A stretch of 64,000 nt of DNA from Desulfovibrionales bacterium (GCA_030156255.1 JASGMV010000002.1:62001-126000), one strand, 5' to 3'. Shown: positions 26,921 to 36,064, numbered from the stretch's first letter. Numbers and translations are program-made. The notes: generated from the sequence alone by a model not told the origin.

Positions 26921-27353
26921 CGAAGCCTTCGCCGCCCTCCATATTGTCCGCGCCCAGCGTGATAATTTCATAAGGGCGATTGTCTCCGCCCGGGGAGCGA
27001 TAAATGTATTCGTTCCCCCAGGGATCTTTGGGCACGGTCTGTTGGTTCAGGTAACCGCCTTGCGGGTAGTTTCTCGGGATGGGCTTGATGACCGGCTTTT
27101 GGATCAACGCCTTCAGTCCCTGCTCCGTGCTGGGATAGAATCCGTTTTGAACTTTGAAGAGAATCAAGGCGGACTGCAGGGTCTGCATGTCCGTTTTCGC
27201 TTTGGTCACTCTGGCTTCGTCCGGCGCTCCCGCAATGTTGAGGATCACCAGGGTGGACAGAATGCCGAGGATGACGATGACGATCATCAATTCGATAAGG
27301 GTGAATCCTCGGGCTTTGCTGATAGTTCTACGTTTTTTGGCGTCGTTGTTCAT
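26886..27353 (-). CDS. gspG: Type II secretion major pseudopilin GspG
   Basis: 155 residues from ATG 27353, which has AAGGA seven bases upstream. The leader ends KARG, then [20 protein letters not shown]. The globular domain has the hallmark [21 protein letters not shown] and [14 protein letters not shown] of GspG, including the calcium-loop region near the C-terminus. It forms the pseudopilus shaft. Processing requires a prepilin peptidase (GspO), which is not in this window. Confidence 0.96.
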   Translation of the reverse strand: MNNDAKKRRTISKARGFTLIELMIVIVILGILSTLVILNIAGAPDEARVTKAKTDMQTLQSALILFKVQNGFYPSTEQGLKALIQKPVIKPIPRNYPQGGYLNQQTVPKDPWGNEYIYRSPGGDNRPYEIITLGADNMEGGEGFDADLKSYETNE

Positions 27354-27419
27354 CAAAGAATCCTTGCTGAATGTGAGAACTGCGGATTTGCTTTTGTCGT
27401 ATGAACTTGAAACGCCAGA

Positions 27420-28799
27420 TTACAGCAAATCGTTCGAAGGCTCAATAGCCACCCAGTTCGGAGGGCTGTCCGCAAGAATAGACTCACGAACAGGCAGCAT
27501 GCCCGGATGCGGATCGAATTCCGCCGGCCGCAGAGATTGGCTCCACCAAAGCACGAATCGACCATTCTGAAGGCTGCGGCAATTTAGTTGTAAATGCTCC
27601 CATTGGGCCGCCTTGACGGCCAACGCGTATTTTCGTCCGTCCACGCTGAATTCTCCCGCCTTCGATACATCGACCGGAGTCCAAGCCCCGCCCTGCGCCG
27701 GCTTCGGAACCGGACGCCCCTGGAGCAGATCGTAGTGGCGCACCATGCCGTCCATATCCTCCACCATCAGCAGATTCACATCTTTATTGACGAATACGTG
27801 GAAAACAGGAGGGACCATGTGCAGTTTTTTTACCGGAAGCTTCGCCGAGGTCTTGTAGGTAAGCACTCCGTTTTCAAGTTGATACGGTGTTTGCGGCGGC
27901 AGCGTGGAGCTTTCCTCCATGGAGGCGACATTGAAGCTGGCGGTTTTTCCCTCTGCGGGCGTTAGAAAGAGGCGCTGTCCCTCGAAGCGGGCTTTGAGAA
28001 AGGGCCCTCCAGGGATGAGATGTTCATGGAGCCGTTTGCCGGTCAGGGGCGCCCACAGGGTCAGCCAGCCGGCGTTGTCGATCACCATGAGCAGGCCTTC
28101 CCGGGGGGTGAAGTTCATGGCCAGCGATGCGTAACGCAACTCCCCCAACGTTTGGAATTTCAAGCCGGCGCCTGGCGAGAGGACCAATCCATGTCCCCCG
28201 ACAGCGCCGGCGATCCAGGAGCCGTGCGAGGAGATGGTCAGATCCGTGAGGGGCGATGAGAATGCATGCTCGTCGATGAGCTGGCAGGATCGTAAATCGT
28301 AGAGGAAAAGTTGTTCCTTTTCGGCGTCGAGCGCAGCCAGTAGGGGGGATTGGGGCGACCATGCGACATCGCCCAACTTGTTCTTCCCTGGCAGCGCAAT
28401 GGAGGGGCAAAAGGACCCTCCGAACGTGCGGATAGCGCCATCCTGGAAGCCGATGGCGAGTCCGTCGTTGCCGGAGGCGAACGCCGCGACGCCTGAGGCC
28501 AAAATCAGATTCGCCGGTTCGCGGTCCAGCTCCATGTAGAATTTGCCGACCATCTCCCGAGGGGGCGGGGAGGCCAACTTTTCCGGGGAGGCGTATTGTT
28601 GGGCGGCGACGGCCGTCAGGTATTCCTTTAAACTCAAGGAGGATTCGGCGGCCGACGGCGTCGTCGTTTGCTCCTCCGCCGCAGCGGGGACGGCTTGGGA
28701 ACGTTGCAAAGCCGTCTCCGGTGAGGTAGATGCGCAACCGGCCAGAGCTAACCCGAGCATCAGCAAAGCCGCTTCGCAAATTTTCACGAACCGCAGCAT
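27420..28799 (-). CDS. Secretion-operon lipoprotein with WD40-like beta-propeller repeats
   Basis: 459 residues from ATG 28799. A lipoprotein signal (LGLALAGC, Cys22) is followed by a Thr/Ala/Glu-rich linker and about 350 residues of repeating beta strands with WD40-like cues (LASGVAAFASGNDGLAIGFQDGAIRTF, LGDVAWSPQSPLLAAL, DLTISSHGSWIAGAV). It is the first gene of the secretion operon, 64 bases ahead of gspG. It may scaffold or stabilise the secretin at the outer membrane, but it is not a recognised pilotin and the role is inferred only from position. Confidence 0.75.
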   Translation of the reverse strand: MLRFVKICEAALLMLGLALAGCASTSPETALQRSQAVPAAAEEQTTTPSAAESSLSLKEYLTAVAAQQYASPEKLASPPPREMVGKFYMELDREPANLILASGVAAFASGNDGLAIGFQDGAIRTFGGSFCPSIALPGKNKLGDVAWSPQSPLLAALDAEKEQLFLYDLRSCQLIDEHAFSSPLTDLTISSHGSWIAGAVGGHGLVLSPGAGLKFQTLGELRYASLAMNFTPREGLLMVIDNAGWLTLWAPLTGKRLHEHLIPGGPFLKARFEGQRLFLTPAEGKTASFNVASMEESSTLPPQTPYQLENGVLTYKTSAKLPVKKLHMVPPVFHVFVNKDVNLLMVEDMDGMVRHYDLLQGRPVPKPAQGGAWTPVDVSKAGEFSVDGRKYALAVKAAQWEHLQLNCRSLQNGRFVLWWSQSLRPAEFDPHPGMLPVRESILADSPPNWVAIEPSNDLL

Positions 28800-29124
28800 G
28801 GGGGCAAACTAAGGTAATCTTGGCTGGCCGGCAAGGGGCTCACGGTCTGTTTCGCATGGAGACGGGCTCTGGGCGCTTTCCTTAAAGGGATGGCTCCGCT
28901 TCTTCGACCGGCGTTTTTATAGGAATCTGTATGGTTCGCGGGGAGGGTTTTCGTTGACTGTTTGTACAGTTTTTATTAATGAACTCATACAGCAAATCGC
29001 AATTTTCATTACGCTTCATGATGCGCTGGAGCTTGGCTTGAGGTGTAGGAAACTGTAGGCTGCGGCCTGCAAAATCAATAGCCCGGCGCGGTTCGCGACG
29101 AGCTTGAAGAATTGAGGATATGCG
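28800..29124. promoter_or_regulatory. Divergent 325-base control region
   Basis: This separates the secretion operon (leftward) from the glycan locus (rightward). It contains the first copy of the 26-bp element at 28954-28979. The sequence around 28965-29010 is AT-rich. No small gene or stable hairpin is recognised. Confidence 0.5.
28954..28979 (+). promoter_or_regulatory. Repeated promoter/operator element, copy 1
   Basis: The 26-bp element reads TTGAC, three variable bases, TTGT, one variable base, CAGTTTTT, two variable bases, then TAA. TTGAC looks like a -35 box, and a TAA-beginning hexamer lies 17 bases after it. This copy also contains the inverted repeat ACTGT/ACAGT. It is 146 bases before the CMP transferase gene. 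Confidence 0.6.
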
Positions 29125-29844
29125 ATGAGCGCAAAGCCCTTGGCTTTAGGATTTATCCCCGCTCGTGGGGGCTCCAAAGGCGTGCCCGGCAAGAATCTCA
29201 AACCACTGGCGGGGAAACCCCTGATTCATTGGACGATCGAGGCCGCCTTGGCTAGCCGTCTGGATCGCGTGCTGCTGTCCACCGATGCGGCGGATATCGC
29301 CGAGGCGGCTCGGCAGGCGGGGGCTGAGGCGCCTTTTTTGCGGCCGGCGGAGTTTTCCGGCGACGCCTCCGTCATGGACGACGCCATCCTCCATGCCTTG
29401 AAGTGGTTGCAGGGGGCTGACGACTGGATGCCGGATATCATCGTCGTACTGCAGCCCACCTCGCCCTTGAGGCGGTTCGAGCATATTGACGGATGCCTGG
29501 ATTTACTTATACGCGAAAGAGCCTGCAGCGTGGTTTCCGTGTCCGACCCCATGGAACATCCGTCGGAAATGGTCTACTGGACGCCCCAAGACGGCATGCG
29601 GTCGTTTCTTGAAAGCTGCTCAAGCATGGGCGCGGTCCAGCGACAGGCGTATCCGAAGTGCTATTTCATCAACGGAGCCGTCTACGCGTTCACGCGGGAG
29701 GCGCTGGAAAACGGGCAAAGGATGGGAGCGCAAACGCTGCCGTTTTTCATGGCGCAGAAAGATTCCATAGACATTGACACTCCTGACGATTTTGAAATCG
29801 CCGAGGCCCTTATGGTGGCGCGTCTCTCTCACCAAAACGGTTAA
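29125..29844 (+). CDS. CMP-nonulosonic acid cytidylyltransferase (LegF/NeuA type)
   Basis: 239 residues from ATG 29125. The N-terminal IPARGGSKGVPGKN is the nucleotide-binding motif of CMP-sialate synthetases. VLLSTDAADIAEAA, LQPTSPLR and the closing DIDTPDDFEIAEALM also match. It couples CTP to a free nonulosonic acid. Because LegC-, LegG-, LegI- and LegH-like genes follow, N,N'-diacetyl-legionaminic acid is the likeliest substrate. Two further CMP transferases lie at 47512 and 54903, so sugar specificity is assigned by neighbourhood. Confidence 0.85.
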   Translation: MSAKPLALGFIPARGGSKGVPGKNLKPLAGKPLIHWTIEAALASRLDRVLLSTDAADIAEAARQAGAEAPFLRPAEFSGDASVMDDAILHALKWLQGADDWMPDIIVVLQPTSPLRRFEHIDGCLDLLIRERACSVVSVSDPMEHPSEMVYWTPQDGMRSFLESCSSMGAVQRQAYPKCYFINGAVYAFTREALENGQRMGAQTLPFFMAQKDSIDIDTPDDFEIAEALMVARLSHQNG

Positions 29845-29916
29845 CCGGACCTGCGCCGGGGTGTCTTCGAGAGACGGCGTGCGTCATGATTTTTCATTTC
29901 GACAAGAGCATGCCTG

Positions 29917-29942
29917 TTGACAGTTTGTTCAGTTTTTCGTAA
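29917..29942 (+). promoter_or_regulatory. Repeated promoter/operator element, copy 2
   Basis: Same 26-bp element as at 28954, matching copy 3 at 23 of 26 positions. TTGACA and TAACAA are 17 bases apart. The predicted transcription start falls about 20-25 bases before the ATG at 29975, which has its own GAGGAGG. This is the best-placed of the three copies as a sigma-70-type promoter. Confidence 0.65.
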
Positions 29943-29974
29943 CAAATTTCCATTGATATTTTTGAGGAGGAATT

Positions 29975-30982
29975 ATGTCGAAGACAGTGATGGTCACGGG
30001 GGGCGCCGGGTACGTCGGCTCTGGGCTGCTGCGGGTATTGCTTGGAGCAGGGTGCCGCGTCGTCTGCGTGGACAAATTGATGTTCGGCGGCGAATCTATT
30101 CTTGATATTTGGGGCCATCCCAACTTCGTGCTTCACAAGACGGACATCAATGACCATCCGGCCCTGGATGCAGTGCTGCAATCCGAGCCCTTCGACGCCG
30201 TGATCCACTTGGCGGCCATTGTGGGCGATCCGGCCTGCAAACGGGAGTCCGAGCTGGCGCGCAAGACCAACTGGGAATCCTCCAAATATTTGCTGGATCG
30301 CTGCAAAGAACTGAAAGTCCCTCGCTTCGCTTTCGCCTCCACCTGCTCGAATTATGGAAAAATGGCCGACCCCGAGGCTTATGTGGATGAATCCTCCGAG
30401 CTGGCCCCGGTGTCCCTATACGCCGAACTCAAGGTTAAGTTTGAAAAGTATATGTTGGAGGAGATGGAGAAGTCGGACGATTTTTGCCCCGTGGCTTTGC
30501 GTTTCTCCACGGTGTACGGCGTATCTCCCCGCATGCGTTTCGATTTGACCGTGAACGAGTTCACCAAAGATTTGGCTATGGGGCGGGAGCTGGTGGTCTT
30601 TGGCGAGCAGTTCTGGCGTCCGTATTGCCATGTGAAGGATTTTTCCAACGCGTTCATGACCGTGCTGGACGCCCCGCGTGAAAAAGTGGCCTACAACGTG
30701 TTCAACGTCGGCGACACGAGCGAGAACTACACCAAGCAGATGTTGGTGGATGAGATCAAGAAACAGATTCCCGGCGCTCGCATCAAATATGTGCGTAAGG
30801 ATGAGGACCCTCGCGACTACCGTGTTAATTCCGATAAGATCAAACGCGAGCTTGGATTTGAGATCACCATGACGGTTCCCGACGGTATCCGCGAGGTGCG
30901 CGACATCGTGTCGCTGGGCGTCATTCGGGATCCGGACGAGCAGCGTTATTACAACATTCCTCACGTGAGGCCTGAAGCGTGA
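29975..30982 (+). CDS. Extended SDR, NAD-dependent sugar epimerase/dehydratase
   Basis: 335 residues from ATG 29975 behind GAGGAGG. The Rossmann motif GGAGYVGS is at 9-16, STCSNYG near 122 and the catalytic YAELK (Tyr149, Lys153). It resembles nucleotide-sugar epimerases of LPS loci. It does not have the N-terminal sequence I expect of LegB, the 4,6-dehydratase that normally starts the legionaminic pathway, yet it sits where LegB would be. It overlaps legC by four bases (GTGA). It could be a divergent dehydratase or a separate epimerase. Confidence 0.75.
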   Translation: MSKTVMVTGGAGYVGSGLLRVLLGAGCRVVCVDKLMFGGESILDIWGHPNFVLHKTDINDHPALDAVLQSEPFDAVIHLAAIVGDPACKRESELARKTNWESSKYLLDRCKELKVPRFAFASTCSNYGKMADPEAYVDESSELAPVSLYAELKVKFEKYMLEEMEKSDDFCPVALRFSTVYGVSPRMRFDLTVNEFTKDLAMGRELVVFGEQFWRPYCHVKDFSNAFMTVLDAPREKVAYNVFNVGDTSENYTKQMLVDEIKKQIPGARIKYVRKDEDPRDYRVNSDKIKRELGFEITMTVPDGIREVRDIVSLGVIRDPDEQRYYNIPHVRPEA

Positions 30983-32139
30983 ATCTGAGTGATGCTATCC
31001 TGGAAGCCTTGGTTTCGACGCTTCCCGCTGAAGGGTTCAAACCGTTGCACGAGCCTTGTTTCGAAGGGCGCGAGTGGGAGTACGTCAAGGAGTGCCTGGA
31101 CACGGGGTGGGTCTCCACCGCCGGCAAGTTCGTCGACCGGTTCGAGTCCATGCTGCAGGAGTTCACCGGCGCCCGCCGGGCCGTGGCTGTGGTCAATGGC
31201 ACGGCCGCTCTGCATGCGGCGTTGGCCCTGGCCGGAGTCGAGGCCGGCGATGAGGTGGTGATGCCCGCCCTGACCTTTGTCGCCACGGCCAACGCCGTCG
31301 CCTACATCGGCGCGACGCCGCATTTCGTGGATTGCGAGGAGTCCTCGTTGTCCATGAACTCGGAGTCTCTGGCTGCCAGGTTGGAGGCCGTGGCCGAAAT
31401 CCGGGACGGCGCCTGCGTCAACAAGGAGACCGGACGCCGGATATCGGCCGTGGTCCCGATGCACGCCTTCGGCCATGCCGCGGACTTGGACGGCCTGCTC
31501 GATATTTGTGGCAGGTATGGGCTGGTCATGGTGGAGGACTCCGCCGAGTCCCTGGGTTCGTATTACCGCGGCCGTCACACCGGGCTGTTCGGGCTGATGG
31601 GAATTCTAAGCTTTAATGGCAACAAGACCGTCACCACGGGTGGCGGCGGGGCTATTCTCACCAACGATGAGGCCTTGGCTGACCGGGCCAAGCATGTCAC
31701 CACTACGGCCAAGCTTCCGCACAAGTGGGAGTATGTCCATGATCGGGTAGGATTCAACTACCGGTTGCCGAATATCAACGCGGCGTTGGGTTGCGCGCAG
31801 ATGGAGGTTTTGCCGGACTTTTTGGCCCGCAAGCGCCGTTTGGCCGAAGCCTACGCTCGGGCTTTCGACGCGGTGAACGGGGTGCGTTTCGTCACGGAGC
31901 CCGAGGGGCGTCGCTCCAATTACTGGCTGAACGCGTTGCTGCTGGATGAAGACTTGGCCGACCTGCGCGACGAGGTGCTGGAGAAGACCAACGCGGCCGG
32001 TGTCATGACCCGGCCTGCGTGGACGCTCATGCACCGCTTGGCCATGTATCAAGATTGCCCTCGGGGCGATCTGAGCGTGTCCGAGTCCCTGGAGCGGCGG
32101 TTGATCAACATACCGAGCGGACCGAAGCTGCATGGATAG
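30979..32139 (+). CDS. legC: LegC-family PLP-dependent sugar aminotransferase
   Basis: 386 residues from GTG 30979, overlapping the previous stop. DegT/DnrJ/EryC1 fold: GTAALHAAL, PALTFVATANAV, VMVEDSAESLGSYY and the PLP lysine in SFNGNKTVTTGGGG (Lys216). The opening region (EPCFEGREWEYVKECLDTGWVSTAGKFV) is characteristic of LegC. It aminates C4 of a 4-keto-6-deoxy-HexNAc nucleotide sugar on the way to legionaminic acid. It overlaps the LegG gene by eight bases. Confidence 0.88.
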   Translation: MNLSDAILEALVSTLPAEGFKPLHEPCFEGREWEYVKECLDTGWVSTAGKFVDRFESMLQEFTGARRAVAVVNGTAALHAALALAGVEAGDEVVMPALTFVATANAVAYIGATPHFVDCEESSLSMNSESLAARLEAVAEIRDGACVNKETGRRISAVVPMHAFGHAADLDGLLDICGRYGLVMVEDSAESLGSYYRGRHTGLFGLMGILSFNGNKTVTTGGGGAILTNDEALADRAKHVTTTAKLPHKWEYVHDRVGFNYRLPNINAALGCAQMEVLPDFLARKRRLAEAYARAFDAVNGVRFVTEPEGRRSNYWLNALLLDEDLADLRDEVLEKTNAAGVMTRPAWTLMHRLAMYQDCPRGDLSVSESLERRLINIPSGPKLHG

Positions 32140-33295
32140 CAAGCGAAGGCTTTGCATCGTTACCGGCTCCCGGGCGGAGTGGGGTCTGTTGTCGCCTGTC
32201 GCCGACGCGTTACGGGCCAGCGGCGCCTTCCTCGTGGACGTTGTGGCGACAGGCATGCATCTTTCTCCTGAATTTGGAATGACGGCGGCTAGCATCCAGC
32301 AGGATGGCTATGAGCTTGCGGAAAAGGTGGAAATGCTTTTGTCTAGCGACTCTGGAGTCGGTGTCGCCAAATCCGTAGGCCTGGGCGTTATCGGATTTTC
32401 GGACGCCCTGGCTCGTCTTTCTCCCGACATGGTGATGGTGTTGGGAGACCGGTTTGAAATCCTGTCCGCGGTTACGGCTGCCTTATTTTTGCGAATTCCC
32501 GTCGCTCATCTCTGCGGGGGGGATGTGACCGAAGGTGCTTTTGATGATTCGATCCGTCATTCGATCACCAAAATGTCTCACGTGCATTTCCCCTCCAACA
32601 AGGACGCCGCCCGGCGAATCATCTGCATGGGCGAGCGGCCGGACCGGGTGTTTGTCGTGGGCAGCCCGGGCGTTGACCACTTGCTGCGTTTGAAACTCAT
32701 GGGGCGTGAGGCTCTTGAGATGGATTTGGGCTTCCAATTCAGGCCCCGCAACATTCTCGCTACGTTTCATCCGGAGACTCTGGCTGACGTCTCTCCCGTC
32801 GATCAGTGTGCTGAATTGTTGGCCGCCATCGAGACGTTGGGGCCGGAGGTGGGCGTCATATTCACGCACCCCAACGCGGACACGCAGGGGCGGGCGCTGC
32901 TGAATATGACGGAAGCGTTTGCGTCTTCTCGGGAGAATGTTCTTGCTCGTTCTTCTCTTGGGCAACTGCGCTACTTGAGCGTGATGAACCTTTGCGATGC
33001 GGTGGTGGGCAACTCGTCCAGCGGACTCTACGAGGCCCCGTCCCTCAAGACGCCGACCGTGAACATCGGCGGCAGGCAGGCGGGCCGGCCAAAGGCCGTC
33101 TCGGTCGTCGATTGTCCAGCGGAAAGAACGGCCATCGTCTCCGCCGTTCGGAAGGCGTTTGATCTTGATTGCTCCGATGTGGTCAACCCGTATGGCGACG
33201 GCGAGGCTTCGGGCCGGATTGTCCGGGTTTTGAGAGAGATGCAAGACTGGCAGTCTTTGCTGTGCAAGGGATTTTACGAGGAGCTTGAGCCATGA
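32132..33295 (+). CDS. legG: Hydrolysing UDP/GDP-sugar 2-epimerase (NeuC/LegG family)
   Basis: 387 residues from ATG 32132. VTGSRAEWGLLSPVADALR, VLGDRFEILSAV, HLCGGDVTEGAFDDSIRHSITKMSHVHF and NSSSGLYEAPSLKTPTVNIGGRQAGR are the NeuC-type signature of the GT-B-like 2-epimerase fold. The enzyme inverts C2 and removes the nucleotide, releasing the 2,4-diacetamido hexose used by the synthase encoded next. Overlaps with both neighbours show strict co-expression. Confidence 0.93.
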   Translation: MDSKRRLCIVTGSRAEWGLLSPVADALRASGAFLVDVVATGMHLSPEFGMTAASIQQDGYELAEKVEMLLSSDSGVGVAKSVGLGVIGFSDALARLSPDMVMVLGDRFEILSAVTAALFLRIPVAHLCGGDVTEGAFDDSIRHSITKMSHVHFPSNKDAARRIICMGERPDRVFVVGSPGVDHLLRLKLMGREALEMDLGFQFRPRNILATFHPETLADVSPVDQCAELLAAIETLGPEVGVIFTHPNADTQGRALLNMTEAFASSRENVLARSSLGQLRYLSVMNLCDAVVGNSSSGLYEAPSLKTPTVNIGGRQAGRPKAVSVVDCPAERTAIVSAVRKAFDLDCSDVVNPYGDGEASGRIVRVLREMQDWQSLLCKGFYEELEP

Positions 33296-34371
33296 ATGGC
33301 GACCATGTCTTCATCATCGCCGAAGCCGGGGTGAACCACAACGGCTCCCTGGACATGGCCATGGATTTGGTCGACGCGGCTCGCGAAGCCGGCGCCGACG
33401 CGGTCAAGTTCCAGACCTTTTCCGCCGCCTCCATCGCCTCCGCCAATGCAGCCAAGGCCGGCTACCAACTCCAGACCACCGACGCCGGGGAATCCCAGCT
33501 GGATATGCTGCGGCGTCTCGAGCTTTCACTGAACGGGCACAAAGCGTTGTACGACCGATGCCGGAAGCTTGGCCTGGAGTTCATGTCCACTCCGTTTGAT
33601 CTTGGCAGCGTGGACCTGTTGATCGAACTCGGCGTGTCCCGGCTCAAGGTTCCGTCCGGAGAGATCACCAACGGGCCGTTGCTGCTCAAAGTCGCCAGGA
33701 CCGGGCTGCCCCTGATCGTGTCCACGGGCATGGCGACCTTGGGTGATGTGGAGGCGTGCTTGGGCGCGCTTGCCTACGGCATGTTGGACGCGGCGGATGC
33801 GCCAGGCGTCGAAGCCTTCGCCCAGGTCTTTGCCTCCGAAGAGGGAGGGAGGCTGCTCCGGGAGCGGGTGACCCTGTTGCATTGCACGACGGAATATCCG
33901 GCGCCCTTGGATGAAGTGAACTTGCGGGCTATGGGTACGTTGTCCTCGGCCTTCGGGCTTCCCGTGGGCTACTCCGACCATACGGAGGGAATCTCCGTGG
34001 CTGTGGCCGCAGCGGCCCGGGGGGCCAGGATTATTGAGAAACATTTCACGTTGGACAAAACGCTGCCCGGCCCGGACCACAAGGCGTCTCTTGAGCCTCG
34101 GGAGTTGGCGGCCATGGTTCAATCCGTGCGCGCGGTGGAGTCGGCCCTGGGCCATGGCCGAAAGGTTTCCGGCGCCGCAGAACTCGGCAACCGTTTCGTG
34201 GTCCGTAAAAGTTTGATCGCGGCGCGCCCCATCGCCAAAGGCGAAGTTTTCAGCGAAGAGAACGTGACGGTCAAGCGTCCCGGAACCGGCGTCTCCCCGA
34301 TGCTTTGGTGGGACTGGCTGGGACGTCCGGCCGATCGTGATTACGTCGTGGACGAGGTGATCGAGTCATGA
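33292..34371 (+). CDS. legI: Nonulosonic acid synthase (NeuB/LegI)
   Basis: 359 residues. A TIM barrel with FIIAEAGVNHNGSLDMAMDL, GADAVKFQTF, EFMSTPFD, TTEYPAP, GYSDHTEG and EKHFTLDKTLPGPDH is followed by a C-terminal SAF antifreeze-like domain (~300-359, RKSLIAARPIAKGEVFSEENV). It condenses a 2,4-diamino hexose with phosphoenolpyruvate. It belongs with the legC/legG genes; a second NeuB-type synthase at 50209 is a fusion. Confidence 0.93.
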   Translation: MNGDHVFIIAEAGVNHNGSLDMAMDLVDAAREAGADAVKFQTFSAASIASANAAKAGYQLQTTDAGESQLDMLRRLELSLNGHKALYDRCRKLGLEFMSTPFDLGSVDLLIELGVSRLKVPSGEITNGPLLLKVARTGLPLIVSTGMATLGDVEACLGALAYGMLDAADAPGVEAFAQVFASEEGGRLLRERVTLLHCTTEYPAPLDEVNLRAMGTLSSAFGLPVGYSDHTEGISVAVAAAARGARIIEKHFTLDKTLPGPDHKASLEPRELAAMVQSVRAVESALGHGRKVSGAAELGNRFVVRKSLIAARPIAKGEVFSEENVTVKRPGTGVSPMLWWDWLGRPADRDYVVDEVIES

Positions 34372-35006
34372 ACCCGCCGGTGATCGTCATCGGAGCGGGC
34401 GGACACGCCAAGGTGTTGGTGGACGCGCTGTTGCTGGCCGGCGTCCAAGTCCTCGGCCTGCTGGATCGCGACCCGGCCATGGCCGGCCGCGACGTTTTGG
34501 GCGTTCCGGTTCTGGGCGGGGAGGACAAGCTTGTGCAGTACGCGCCGGACCAAGTGGCGTTGGTCAACGCCGTGGGGTCCGTGGACAGCATGCAGGCCCG
34601 CAAAACGGTGTACGACCGCTTGCGCGGGCAAGGCTATGGGCTCGCCCCAGTGGTTCATCCTCAGGCCGTGGTTTCGAAGTTCGCTGAAATTCAGCCCGGC
34701 GTCCAGATTCTCGCTGGCGCCGTCGTCGGGCCGGGCGCCGTGATCGGAGAGAACGCCATCATCAACACCAAGGCGTCCGTGGACCACGACTGCCGCATAG
34801 GAGCGCACACGCACATCGCTCCCGGCGCCACGCTGTCCGGGGGCGTCGTGGTTGGCGAGTCGAGCCATGTCGGTACGGGCGCAAGCGCCATTCAAGGAAT
34901 CCGCATTGGTCGGGATTGCCTGGTCGCGGCCGGGGCCGTGGTGGTCCGGGACGTCCCGGACGGCGCCAAGGTCCGGGGAGCGCCGGCCAGGGAGTGGGGC
35001 GCATGA
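34368..35006 (+). CDS. legH: Hexapeptide-repeat sugar N-acetyltransferase (NeuD/PglD/LegH type)
   Basis: 212 residues. A Rossmann-like pre-domain VIVIGAGGHAKVLVDALL (1-60) is followed by a left-handed beta helix with repeated hexapeptides (VGPGAVIGENAIINTKASVDHDCRIGAHTHIAPGA, shortened here in function to the catalytic His in VDHDC) and the closing VRGAPAREW. It would transfer acetyl from acetyl-CoA to the C4 amine made by LegC. Overlaps of four bases link it to both flanking genes. NeuD-type O-acetylation is the alternative. Confidence 0.85.
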   Translation: MNPPVIVIGAGGHAKVLVDALLLAGVQVLGLLDRDPAMAGRDVLGVPVLGGEDKLVQYAPDQVALVNAVGSVDSMQARKTVYDRLRGQGYGLAPVVHPQAVVSKFAEIQPGVQILAGAVVGPGAVIGENAIINTKASVDHDCRIGAHTHIAPGATLSGGVVVGESSHVGTGASAIQGIRIGRDCLVAAGAVVVRDVPDGAKVRGAPAREWGA

Positions 35007-36064
35007 AGGATTGGAGTAAAACGCTGATAGGGCCCGAAGCTCCCATCATCGAGGCTTTGCGCATCATTTCCAAAGGCGCTTTGCAGATCGCCTTGGTGGT
35101 GGACGAAGACAAGCGGTTGCTGGGGACGGTGACCGACGGCGATGTGCGTGCGTGGCTGTTGGAGGGGAAAAGTCTACAAGAGCCTGCGTCTGCGATTATG
35201 GCCGCCAGTCCGATCGTCGCCAGAGTCGAAGATTCGGAAGCTGAGATGCTCAGGCTGATGAGGGCCAAGGACATCCTGCAGATTCCCGTCGTCGATGCGC
35301 AGGGCCGCCTTGCTGGGCTCCGATTGCTCAAAGAAATGGTCCGCGTTCCGGAGCGGGAAAACCTGGTGGTGCTCATGGCTGGAGGCTTGGGTTCCAGGCT
35401 TGGGCCGCTTACCGAGAAGTGCCCAAAACCACTACTGAAAGTTGGCTCCAAACCGATTTTGGAGACCATTCTGACGAACTTCGTGAATCAGGGATTTAAA
35501 AAATTTTATATTTCAGTCAATTACATGGCTGAGGCTTTTGAAAACCATTTTCGGGACGGCTCCCGCTGGGGCGTAAAGGTTGATTATTTGCGCGAAGACA
35601 AGCGGCTGGGAACGGCCGGGGCGCTGAGCCTGTTGCCGGCGCCGCCGGATTCACCGTTTTTCGTCATGAATGGCGATATCCTGACGAATATTGATTTCAG
35701 ACGATTGTTGGAGTTTCATGAGGCGTCCGGCGCCGAGGCCACCATGTGCGTGCGGGAGTATGAGCAACAGATCCCTTACGGCGTGATTCGATCCCTGGAC
35801 GGCCGACTGCTCGGCATCGAGGAAAAACCGACGACGACCTATCACGTGAATGCCGGCATCTACATGCTGAACGCTTCTTGCCTGGATTGCATACCGGAAG
35901 GTGAATTTTTCGACATGACGGATTTGTTTTCCAAGCTTATCGCTCTGGGGCGGAAGGCCATGATCTTTCCCGTCACCGATTACTGGATCGATATCGGGAG
36001 AATGGAAGACCTTAAAAGGGCTCATGGCGAGTACTGCGATAACTTTATGAACGGTGGAGTGTAA
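35003..36064 (+). CDS. CBS-domain sugar nucleotidyltransferase (PtmE-like)
   Basis: 353 residues from ATG 35003 (ATGA overlap); a longer frame upstream is an artefact. Two CBS motifs (~8-120) precede a nucleotidyltransferase with VLMAGGLGSRLGPLTEKCPKPLLKVG and VMNGDILTNIDF. This fusion is that of Campylobacter PtmE, the glucosamine-1-phosphate guanylyltransferase of the GDP-sugar route to legionaminic acid. GDP, not UDP, intermediates are therefore likely here. The CBS pair may sense adenine nucleotides. Confidence 0.85.
   Translation: MKDWSKTLIGPEAPIIEALRIISKGALQIALVVDEDKRLLGTVTDGDVRAWLLEGKSLQEPASAIMAASPIVARVEDSEAEMLRLMRAKDILQIPVVDAQGRLAGLRLLKEMVRVPERENLVVLMAGGLGSRLGPLTEKCPKPLLKVGSKPILETILTNFVNQGFKKFYISVNYMAEAFENHFRDGSRWGVKVDYLREDKRLGTAGALSLLPAPPDSPFFVMNGDILTNIDFRRLLEFHEASGAEATMCVREYEQQIPYGVIRSLDGRLLGIEEKPTTTYHVNAGIYMLNASCLDCIPEGEFFDMTDLFSKLIALGRKAMIFPVTDYWIDIGRMEDLKRAHGEYCDNFMNGGV

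Noticed and set aside
28800-29124. Small RNA or riboswitch in the divergent region
   Set aside because: No conserved fold or strong terminator was seen; only the promoter-like element is supported.
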